Positions 26,890 through 33,949 of a stretch of 64,000 nucleotides of DNA are shown here, one piece after another. Numbering within the stretch: the stretch's first letter is position 1; each line of letters starts with the position of its first letter. Source of the DNA: JANMJD01 sp963847945 (lineage in GTDB: Bacteria > Actinomycetota > Acidimicrobiia > Acidimicrobiales > Ilumatobacteraceae); assembly GCA_963847945.1 (NCBI GenBank), contig CAWKBX010000017.1:62001-126000 (forward strand), given 5' to 3'. The translations under genes were made by a program, and so were the position numbers. The notes below the pieces were generated by a model. That model made no database searches. It was not told the DNA's origin and saw only the letters and a program-made list of their open reading frames with translations.

Positions 26890-27570
26890 CAGCGACCGAG
26901 GCGATATCCGAGTCCGCGCACGGTTTCGATGAGTTGCGGTCCTCCGGTATCGAGCTTTCGGCGAAGCGTGCTGACGAACGTCTCGACCACCGTACTCTCG
27001 CCGTCGAAGTCAAAGTCCCACACGTGGTCGAGGATCTGGTGGCGGGAGAGGGCCTTTCCTCGGTGGCGCAGGAGAAGTCGGAGCAGCTTGTACTCCGTGG
27101 GCGACAGCGTGATTTCCGCCCCAGCACGGGTCACTCGATGCGATTCGTCGTCGAGTGACAAGTCGTCGTACGTCATCAGTGCTGAGGCATTGGCCTTGCC
27201 GATACGGCGGAGGATGATCCCGACCCGAGCGATGAGTTCTTCGATGCTGAACGGTTTGGTGAGGTAGTCGTCTCCGCCGATGGTCAGGCCTCGCAGGCGG
27301 TCTTCGGTCTCGTCGCGTGCGGTGAGGAAGATCACCGGCGTGTCGATTCGGTCCTGGCGGAGCCTGCGACAGACCTCGAATCCGTCGAGGTCGGGGAGCA
27401 TCACATCGAGCACGATCAACGACGGTGCCTGCGATTCGACCTGGCGGAGCGCTTCGCGTCCAGACTTCCGCGTCGACTACGTCGTAGCGGGCGAGCTTCA
27501 GGGCCGACGAGACGATGAATCGAAGGTTCGCTTCGTCGTCGACCACAAGTATCCGCGTGCAATCCGACAT
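26889..27570 (-). CDS. OmpR/PhoB-family response regulator, apparent 1-base insertion
   Basis: The N-terminal ATG at 27570 opens MSDCTRILVVDDEANLRFIVSSAL, the classic receiver start with its acidic pair. The frame breaks near 27461-27464. Skipping one base continues as GREALRQVESQAPSLIVLD, where the Asp of LDVMLPDLDG is the phosphorylation site. The C-terminal winged helix (LSPTEYKLLRLLLRHRGKAL, then VVETFVSTLRRKL and VRGLGYRLG) is intact. Corrected length is 226 residues. It is the partner of the histidine kinase and likely regulates the neighbouring export genes. Confidence 0.9.
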
Positions 27571-27943
27571 GTCCCGTTCATCTCGTCTCCGGGTTTGGGG
27601 TAACTCGGTGAGAACTATGCCAGGCGAACCTGGGGGTTCCCTGTGGATTCTGTAGTAACCGGACGCGTTGTTCCACTGTCCGCCTGGTCGCCGATCGCGC
27701 TGGTATGTGCGTGACCTCGTTGTCCACGCCCGTGGCGGGCCGTGCGGCAATCGGCGGTGCCGACGCCGGCAGCACCGGGCTCGTCGCTCCCATCGCGGTC
27801 GCCCCGTCCGCCCGCGGTTCCGCCGTCAGCCGCACCGATCGACTGACCGTCGGGCATTCGTTCTTGGTACCGATTCTGCGTTGTGTGTGAGAACAGAAAC
27901 TGTGCCAAGAACGCGGCCACCTCGGATTTCCGCCGCCCGGCCG
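27571..27943. promoter_or_regulatory. Intergenic region between response regulator and MFS gene
   Basis: This 373-bp stretch separates two divergent genes. It should hold the promoter for the leftward two-component operon, but no convincing -35/-10 pair stands out. Its rightmost part carries the 53-bp inverted repeat at 27860-27912, listed separately. A 61-codon frame at 27705-27890 has no recognisable family or ribosome-binding site and is not called as a gene. Confidence 0.35.
27860..27912. promoter_or_regulatory. Long imperfect inverted repeat upstream of MFS transporter
   Basis: GTTCTTGGTACCGATTCTG at 27860-27878 pairs with CAGAAACTGTGCCAAGAAC at 27894-27912: 19 positions with 16 Watson-Crick pairs, one G-U and two mismatches, around a 15-nt loop. 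It ends 31 nt before the TAGCTT box of the MFS gene. It could be an operator for a dimeric regulator or, if transcription starts further upstream, an RNA hairpin. Confidence 0.6.
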
Positions 27944-27949
27944 TAGCTT
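27944..27949 (+). promoter_or_regulatory. Putative -10 box for leaderless MFS transcript
   Basis: TAGCTT followed by 8 nt and the GTG start at 27958, with no Shine-Dalgarno. The identical hexamer and spacing occur before the EamA gene at 31570. Confidence 0.5.
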
Positions 27950-27957
27950 GGTTGCTC

Positions 27958-29205
27958 GTGGCCCGACCGTCGTTCTCCCCGCTGCGGCATCGGGCCTTTC
28001 GGTTGTTGTGGATCGGCTCGCTGGTGTCGAACATCGGCACGTGGATGGAGACCGTCGCGCTGGGCCGGTATGTCGCCGACCAGACCGGCAAGGCGGCCTG
28101 GAGCGGGTTGATCGCCGCTGCCGCATTCCTGCCGACTGCCTTCATCGGGCTGCTCGGCGGAGCCCTCGCAGACCGGGCGTCGCGGCGGATGCTGCTGATC
28201 GGCTCGAACCTGGTGCAGGCCGTCATCGCCGTCGGAGTGACGGTGCTTGTCGCTCAAGACCGGGCGACGCCCGGCCTGCTCACTGTGTTGACGCTGGTCG
28301 CCGGGGCCGCGTCGGCGATCGGGTTCCCCTCGTTCCAGGCGGCCCTGCCCGACCTCGTACCGCCCGAAGATCTGCCGGGCGCGATCGGGCTCAGCTCGGT
28401 GCAGTGGAACCTCGGCCGTGTCCTCGGCCCGGTGCTCGCCGGCCTGGCGATCGTCATCGGCGGCATCCCGATGGCCCTCGGGATCAACGCCTTCAGCTTC
28501 CTCGCCGTCGTGGTCGCGGTGGCCCTCGTCGCCATCCCCCGGGCGCCGGCGACGACCGAGAAGCGGCCGATCATCGGAGCGATCACCGAGGGATTCAAGA
28601 TCGTGCGTACCGAGCCGGGCCTGCGGGTGATGAACATCACGATGTGCATCAACACCTTCATTGCCGCCCCGTTCATCGGGCTGATCCCGGCGATGGTCAA
28701 CAAGGTGCTCCACGCCGGCAAAGGGGCCAACGCCGCGCTCGTCACCGCCCAGGGAGTCGGGGCCGTGATCGCCGGAGTGGCCATCGGCGGCGCCGTTGCC
28801 AAACACGGCATTCGCCGGGTGATGCTCGGGGCGATCGCCGCGACCGGCACGGCGCTCGTGCTCTACGGCATTGCCCCGAACATCTGGCTGATGGCCCCGG
28901 CCCTGGGTCTCGTCGGCATGACCTACATGGCGTCACTCTCGTCGTTCTCGACCGTCGCCCAGATGCGCTCGCCGGGGGCGTTCCGCGGCCGGGTGATGTC
29001 GGTGAACAACGCCGTGCTCGGTCTCCTCTATCCCGCCGGGCTGATCGTCCACGGCCTGCTCGCCGACCGCGTCGGCATGCGTCAGGTCACCGCTGGTTCC
29101 GGGGTCGCCCTGCTCGCGATACTGATCGCCGGACGGTTGATCAAGCCCGGTGTCACCGACCCGATCGCCACGGTGCCCGAGCCCACGCTGGCGGCGACCC
29201 GTTGA
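27958..29205 (+). CDS. MFS transporter (EntS/MFS_3-like exporter)
   Basis: A 415-residue, 12-helix major facilitator. The opening segment ARPSFSPLRHRAFRLLWIGSLVSNIGTWMETVALGRYVADQTG and the loop ADRASRRMLLIGSN match the MFS_3 group, which includes the enterobactin exporter EntS. The GTG start at 27958 agrees with the leaderless promoter; a reading from further upstream would include the inverted repeat. The substrate is unknown, and no siderophore or antibiotic biosynthesis genes are adjacent. The inverted repeat upstream suggests ligand-responsive control. Confidence 0.88.
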   Translation: MARPSFSPLRHRAFRLLWIGSLVSNIGTWMETVALGRYVADQTGKAAWSGLIAAAAFLPTAFIGLLGGALADRASRRMLLIGSNLVQAVIAVGVTVLVAQDRATPGLLTVLTLVAGAASAIGFPSFQAALPDLVPPEDLPGAIGLSSVQWNLGRVLGPVLAGLAIVIGGIPMALGINAFSFLAVVVAVALVAIPRAPATTEKRPIIGAITEGFKIVRTEPGLRVMNITMCINTFIAAPFIGLIPAMVNKVLHAGKGANAALVTAQGVGAVIAGVAIGGAVAKHGIRRVMLGAIAATGTALVLYGIAPNIWLMAPALGLVGMTYMASLSSFSTVAQMRSPGAFRGRVMSVNNAVLGLLYPAGLIVHGLLADRVGMRQVTAGSGVALLAILIAGRLIKPGVTDPIATVPEPTLAATR

Positions 29206-29309
29206 AGGAAGTGGGGACTGCGGGCACCTACGTTGGTGCCTACCGTCCCCACTTTGTCGGCCTGACGGCGCCGACCGCGTTCGGGGCGAGGGAGGTAGAG
29301 CGGGCGGCG

Positions 29310-29315
29310 TACTGT
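29310..29315 (+). promoter_or_regulatory. Putative -10 box for leaderless acyl-CoA dehydrogenase transcript
   Basis: TACTGT, then 7 nt, then the ATG at 29323; no Shine-Dalgarno lies between. Same layout as the other leaderless candidates. Confidence 0.45.
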
Positions 29316-29322
29316 CGACGGG

Positions 29323-30568
29323 ATGGACTTCGCCATCCCCGCCGACATTCAGGCCACGCTCGACGAGCTCGATGCGTTCATCGAGGACGAGATCAAGCCG
29401 TTGGAGCAGCAGGACGACAACATCCGCTTCTTCGACCATCGCCGGGAGTACGCCCGCACCGACTTCGAGGCGGGCGGCACCCCTCGGGCCGACTGGGAGG
29501 AGCTCCTGCCGCGAGATGCGTCGCCGGGCCGACAAGGCCGGCTGGTTGCGGCTGGCCCTCCCCGTCGAATTCGGTGGTAAAGGCGCCTCGAACCTGACGA
29601 TGGCGTTGATCCGCGAGCATCTGGCCACCAAGGGATTGGGCCTGCACAACGACCTGCAGAACGAGTCGTCGATCGTCGGCAACTTCCCGACCGTGCTGAT
29701 GATGCGCGACTTCGGCACCCCCGAGCAGATCGCCGCCTGGATGCCCGGCTTCCTCGACGGCAGTCGCCGCCTTGCGTTCGGACTGACCGAGCCCGATCAC
29801 GGTTCCGACGCCACCTATATGGAGACCACCGCCGTCAAGGACGGCGACGAGTGGGTGATCAACGGGATGAAGCGGTTCAACTCGGGCCTGCATCACGCCA
29901 CCCACGACATCATCTTCGCCCGCACGTCGGGCGAGCAGGGCAGCCCGGTCGGGATCACCGCCTTCCTGGTGCCGACCGACGCGCCGGGCTTCAATGTCGA
30001 CTTCTTCTGGTGGACGTTCAACATGCCCACCGACCACGCCGAGGTCTCGCTGACCGATGTGCGGGTCGGTCCCGACGCGGTGTTCGGCCGAGTCGACTTC
30101 GGCTTGGAACTGGCCCAGCACTTCGTCCACGAGAACCGCATCCGCCAGGCCGCGTCGTCGCTCGGAGCCGCCCAGTTCTGCATCAACGAAGCTGTCGCAT
30201 ACGCCAACAGTCGGATCACCTGGGGCAAAAAACTATCGGCCAACCAGGGGATTCAGTTCCCGCTGGTCGAGTTGCACTCCGAGGCGGCGATGCTGCGGCA
30301 ACTGGTCCGCTACACCGCCTGGATGCTCGACAACAAGCATCACATGGAGGTCACCCACCTGGTCTCGATGTGTAATTACCGCGCCAACCGGCTGTGCTGC
30401 GACGCCGCCGACCGGGCGATGCAGACTTGCGGCGGCGTCGGCTACTCCCGTCACATGCCCTTCGAGCACATCTACCGCCACCACCGTCGCTACCGCATCA
30501 CCGAGGGCTCCGAAGAGATCCAGATGCGCAAGGTCGCCCAGCAACTCTTCGGTTTCGGCCGCAAGTAG
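29323..30568 (+). CDS. Acyl-CoA dehydrogenase, apparent 1-base insertion near the N-terminus
   Basis: An FAD-dependent dehydrogenase that introduces a 2,3 double bond into acyl-CoA. The first 62 codons (MDFAIPADIQATLDELDAFI onward) run into a frame change at CC 29509-29510. Dropping one C continues as REMRRRADKAGWLRLALP and then the full family body. That body has FGLTEPDHGSDATYMET (FAD/substrate region), the middle beta domain and the C-terminal QTCGGVGYSRHMPFEHIYRHHRRYRITEG helix bundle. Corrected length is about 414 residues. It is monocistronic; substrate chain length cannot be read from the sequence. Confidence 0.88.
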
Positions 30569-30820
30569 ACCGTCCGTCGCGGACACGGCCCGCCGTCGCC
30601 GACCGCCCGCGGCATCCGACCGCTCGGCGTACAAGAAATCAAGACTTTGGACCGCATGGCCGGAGTTCTTCGCCTACCGTGGAATCGAGCCCGCGGCGGA
30701 AGGTCCTGCTGAGTCTCGTACGTCCCAGCGCCTCACAACACACCGCCCTGCGGTCTGATCCGGATGCCTGGGGTTGTGCTTTCCATATTCATCTGATCAG
30801 GCAATTCTGAGGTTTCACAC

Positions 30821-31507
30821 GTGCGACTGCGTCATCTTTGTTCCGTCATCTGCGTCGCGTCGGCCGTATCGGCATGCTCGTCGGGTTCCACGGCGGCCAC
30901 GGTCGCGGTGTCTGGAACCGCCACCGCCTGTACCCCGGCCGCGACCGAGATCGAGGCGGGTGACGTGACCTTCAACTTCTCCAATACCTCCGGTGACGTC
31001 AGCAAGCTGCACGTGTTGCGCGCCGATGGAACGGTCGCGGCGGTCGCCGAGAATGTGGTGAACGGAGCAAGCAGAGGGCTCGGCGCCAGCCTCGTGGCCG
31101 GGGAATACACGGTCGTGTGCACCCCCGGACAGAAAGGCGAGGGCTTCCGCACCGCCATCACCGTGACCGGCAATGGCGGCACTCCTGTGCCCGAGGCCGA
31201 CCGCTCCGTATTGGTCACCGGTTCGGAATACAAGTTCAACGTGCCCGATGGTCTGGACGTCAAAGCGGGCGAGTCCATTCGCTTCGTGTTCAGGAACGAG
31301 GGTCAGGTCGATCACGAGATGGAACTTGTCGACCCCAACCGGCAACCGATCGGCGAGGTCGCCTCGCTCAGGCCGAAGACCGAAGGCGAGGTGACGGTGA
31401 CCTTCGAGACGGAGGGCATCTACGTGATGCGTTGCATTCTGAAGACCGACAAGGTCACCCCTCACGACGCACTCGGTATGTCGACCCAGGTGGTGGTGAC
31501 GAAGTAG
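30821..31507 (+). CDS. Cupredoxin-like lipoprotein with two EfeO-type domains
   Basis: A 228-residue lipoprotein; the signal peptide ends with lipobox VSAC (Cys19). The start is GTG with GAGG about 9 nt upstream. Two cupredoxin-like beta-sandwiches follow. The first (about 30-115) ends in YTVVCTPG, as in EfeO cupredoxin domains. The second (about 125-228) has His in VDHEMEL, Cys in YVMRC, then His and Met in TPHDALGM, the order of type-1 copper ligands. It may carry a copper centre and act in electron transfer or metal handling at the outer face. No EfeU/EfeB partner is nearby. Confidence 0.75.
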   Translation: MRLRHLCSVICVASAVSACSSGSTAATVAVSGTATACTPAATEIEAGDVTFNFSNTSGDVSKLHVLRADGTVAAVAENVVNGASRGLGASLVAGEYTVVCTPGQKGEGFRTAITVTGNGGTPVPEADRSVLVTGSEYKFNVPDGLDVKAGESIRFVFRNEGQVDHEMELVDPNRQPIGEVASLRPKTEGEVTVTFETEGIYVMRCILKTDKVTPHDALGMSTQVVVTK

Positions 31508-31517
31508 GTCCCGGCCT

Positions 31518-31548
31518 CCCTCCGAACCGACCCGGTGTCATCGGAGGG
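31518..31548 (+). terminator. Hairpin after cupredoxin lipoprotein gene
   Basis: CCCTCCGA (31518-31525) pairs perfectly with TCGGAGGG (31541-31548), and inner ACC/GGT pairs are possible. It begins 11 nt after the stop codon. It lacks a U-tract, so it is a probable U-less terminator separating this gene from the next. Confidence 0.5.
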
Positions 31549-31569
31549 CTGCTTGCGTTGGCCACTCGA

Positions 31570-31575
31570 TAGCTT
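31570..31575 (+). promoter_or_regulatory. Putative -10 box for leaderless EamA transcript
   Basis: TAGCTT with 8 nt to the ATG at 31584 and no Shine-Dalgarno; identical hexamer and spacing to the MFS gene. Confidence 0.5.
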
Positions 31576-31583
31576 GGCGCTCG

Positions 31584-32486
31584 ATGACCACCAGTCGATT
31601 TCTGACCACGGCTGAAGGTCGCACCGACGCCCAGTTCAACATGACGGATTGGGGACAGATCTGTTTGATCGCCCTCATCTGGGGGTCGTCGTACCTCTGG
31701 ATCTCGATCGGTGTCGATCACTTCGCCCCGATGGTCGTGGCGATGTTACGGATCGCCTTCGGGTTCCTGGTGTTGTCGTTCTTTCCGACGGCTCGTACGT
31801 CGATCGAACCATCCGATCGGCGCCGGTTGTTCCTACTGGCCCTGGTGTGGCAGGGCATTCCGCTGTCGCTCTACCCCTTCGCCGAGCAGTGGATCTCGTC
31901 GTCGGTGGCCGGAATGCTCAATGGCGCACTGCCAGTGCTGGTCGCGGCCTTGGCCACCGTGTTGCTCCGGCGCCTCCCTGGCCGAAGCCAATTGATCGGC
32001 ATGGCGATCGGGCTCGTGGGAGTGGTGTGCATCGCCCTGCCCACTTGGCAGGGTGGCTCCCGCCTGGCCCTGGGTGTGGTTTTCGTGCTGATCGCGTTGT
32101 GTGGTTATGCGGTGGCTGCCAATCTGTCGGTTCCCCTGACCCAGAAGTACGGCGCCTTGCCGGTGCAATGGTCGATGCAGCGGATTTCGTTGCTCTACGT
32201 CAGCCCGTTCGGTCTGTGGGGCTTGCGCAGCTCGACGTTCAGCTGGCCGGCCCTCGGCGCGGTCGCCGTGCTGGGTGTATTTGGCACCGGGTTCGCGTTT
32301 CTCCTGGCTGCGAGGGTCTTTTCCCGCGTCGGGGCGACCCGCGGCGCCTCGTTCAACTACCTCATCCCCGTGGTCTCGATCGTCCTTGGGGTGCTCGTCC
32401 GCGGCGATGAAGTCGCTGGTTTAGCGCTCGCCGGTACCGGGCTGGTGCTGATCGGTGCCGTGTTCTGCTCCCGGTCCGGGCGGTAA
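31584..32486 (+). CDS. EamA/DMT family transporter
   Basis: A 300-residue membrane protein with ten predicted helices arranged as two EamA repeats. The first begins at CLIALIWGSSYLWISIGVDH and the second near LALGVVFVLIALCGYAVAANLS. The family exports amino acids, nucleotides or other small metabolites. The ATG at 31584 fits the leaderless promoter; an in-frame ATG at 31641 would remove a 19-residue hydrophilic extension and is the alternative. No neighbouring gene suggests a substrate. Confidence 0.85.
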   Translation: MTTSRFLTTAEGRTDAQFNMTDWGQICLIALIWGSSYLWISIGVDHFAPMVVAMLRIAFGFLVLSFFPTARTSIEPSDRRRLFLLALVWQGIPLSLYPFAEQWISSSVAGMLNGALPVLVAALATVLLRRLPGRSQLIGMAIGLVGVVCIALPTWQGGSRLALGVVFVLIALCGYAVAANLSVPLTQKYGALPVQWSMQRISLLYVSPFGLWGLRSSTFSWPALGAVAVLGVFGTGFAFLLAARVFSRVGATRGASFNYLIPVVSIVLGVLVRGDEVAGLALAGTGLVLIGAVFCSRSGR

Positions 32487-32577
32487 ACCGGCGTCGGCAT
32501 TGGCCGGTGTTCGCCGCGGCGTTTTTCCTCACCGCCTGTGCGACTCTTGTTGCCACATCAAGATGAGAGGTACGAAG

Positions 32578-33255
32578 ATGCGGGGAAGATGGATCGCGGT
32601 CGTTGCGTTGACAACGATGACATTCGCGTGCGGCGGAAGTTCGAAGAGCGAGGATGCGACAGGAGGGACCACAGCGTCCGATGCGTCCGACGCTGCGGCC
32701 TCGGCCCCGGCGGCCGAACCGGCGACCACGGTCGCAGCCGCGGCGGACCCGGCCTCGACGGTTCCCGCCGTGACCGAGCCAGCGGTCACCGAGCCAGCGG
32801 TCACCGAGCCAGCGGTCACCGAGCCAGCGGTCGACGACACATTCCCGGTGCTCGACACCACGGCCTCCGTCGATGTCGAGTTCACCGGTGAAGGAAGCGG
32901 GCCGTTCTGCGACATCGTTCGAGAACTCGACGGCAATGACCCGATCAACGACGCATTCGATACGACCGACCCCGCCGTCGCAAAGGCCGCATGGGCCGAC
33001 GTCGAGTCGGCGTTCGACCGACTCGAAGGTGCCGCTCCCGACGAGATCAGCGGTGACGTCAGCACCCTCGCCGGCATTTTCGATTCGATGAAGCAGTTCT
33101 TCGAAGGGTTCGACTTCGACATGCAAGCGGCCAGCCTGGCGATGGAAAGTGATCCGGAAATGGTGGCGCTGCTCAGCGGGGAGGATCCGACCGCCCAGGA
33201 CGCCAGTGATCGACTTGACGCCTATGGGGTGCAGGTCTGCGGTCTGGCCTCGTAG
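32578..33255 (+). CDS. Lipoprotein with Val-Thr-Glu-Pro-Ala repeats (paralogue 1)
   Basis: A 225-residue lipoprotein. The signal peptide MRGRWIAVVALTTMTFAC has an atypical lipobox, TFAC. AGAGG at about 32565-32569 supports the ATG at 32578; an in-frame ATG at 32563 is possible. After an Ala/Thr-rich spacer come four copies of VTEPA encoded by a 15-bp repeat. A globular part of about 120 residues begins FCDIVRELDGNDPIN and ends DRLDAYGVQVCGL. The domain has two cysteines, one near each end, likely a disulfide. The next gene has the same domain. I do not recognise the family. Confidence 0.65.
   Translation: MRGRWIAVVALTTMTFACGGSSKSEDATGGTTASDASDAAASAPAAEPATTVAAAADPASTVPAVTEPAVTEPAVTEPAVTEPAVDDTFPVLDTTASVDVEFTGEGSGPFCDIVRELDGNDPINDAFDTTDPAVAKAAWADVESAFDRLEGAAPDEISGDVSTLAGIFDSMKQFFEGFDFDMQAASLAMESDPEMVALLSGEDPTAQDASDRLDAYGVQVCGLAS
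32770..32829 (+). repeat. Four tandem 15-bp repeats inside a lipoprotein gene
   Basis: Units of GTSACCGAGCCAGCG begin at 32770, 32785, 32800 and 32815; the last three are identical. Each encodes Val-Thr-Glu-Pro-Ala in the spacer between lipid anchor and folded domain. Copy number can change without breaking the frame, so spacer length may vary between strains. Confidence 0.9.
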
Positions 33256-33908
33256 TGCTACGGCTACACACGGGCCTCGTGCCGGTGCTGGCCGCCCTGC
33301 TGTTCTCGTGCGGGAGCGGTGCCGAGGCCGATCGATCGCTGGCCGACTCGGCGAGTGCTGCGCGGGCGGCTGAGGTCACCCGAGCAGCTGCCGCAGAGAT
33401 CGCCACGAGCGGCCCGGCGACGATCACCCAAGCGGCTTCCGTGTCGACTGCCCCCGCCCCGGCGGTCTCGGCAGAACCGGCCCAAGACGTCATCGACACG
33501 GCCGACACGGCCGATGCGTCGACCGACCCGCAGTACTCCGGCGACAGAAACAGTCGGTTCTGCGAACTGGTTCGCCAACTCGACGAATCCAGCCCGCTCG
33601 ACTCGGTCTTCGGCCAGAGCACGACACCCGAGGCGACCAAGGCCAGCTGGGACCAGGTGATGGCGGTGTTCGGGCCACTGCGGGAGACGGCACCCGACGA
33701 GATCGCCAATGACGTTGGGGTGGCGACGAGGTTCATCGACGTGATGGACCGGATCTTTGTGGAGAACAAGTACAACATCGACGAGGTCGCCATCGCGATG
33801 GAGGCCGAGCCCGAGCTGGCGGAATTGAGCAATGGGGACTCCGAGATGGACGCGGCAACGGAGCGCCTCGATGCCTATGGCGTCGACGTCTGCGGGCTGG
33901 CGCCATAA
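33255..33908 (+). CDS. Lipoprotein (paralogue 2 of the 32578 protein)
   Basis: A 217-residue lipoprotein whose GTG start shares its first base with the previous stop codon, so the pair is coupled. The signal peptide ends LLFSC, followed by an Ala/Thr-rich spacer. The globular part FCELVRQLDESSPLD to ERLDAYGVDVCGL aligns along its length with the preceding protein, including both terminal cysteines and a central APDEI motif. The pair therefore arose by tandem duplication. Spacers differ completely (no VTEPA units here). Function unknown; secreted, membrane-anchored, probably interacting partners. Confidence 0.65.
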   Translation: MLRLHTGLVPVLAALLFSCGSGAEADRSLADSASAARAAEVTRAAAAEIATSGPATITQAASVSTAPAPAVSAEPAQDVIDTADTADASTDPQYSGDRNSRFCELVRQLDESSPLDSVFGQSTTPEATKASWDQVMAVFGPLRETAPDEIANDVGVATRFIDVMDRIFVENKYNIDEVAIAMEAEPELAELSNGDSEMDAATERLDAYGVDVCGLAP

Positions 33909-33935
33909 ACCGAGGTCGGCGACGACCAGGGGCGC

Positions 33936-33941
33936 TACCGT
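33936..33941 (+). promoter_or_regulatory. Putative -10 box for leaderless ilvD transcript
   Basis: TACCGT, then 8 nt, then the ATG at 33950. No Shine-Dalgarno is present. Confidence 0.45.
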
Positions 33942-33949
33942 GATCGTCT

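Noticed and set aside
27705..27890. 61-codon frame between the response regulator and the MFS gene
   Set aside because: No family similarity, no ribosome-binding site, and its end overlaps the inverted repeat; chance frame is likelier.
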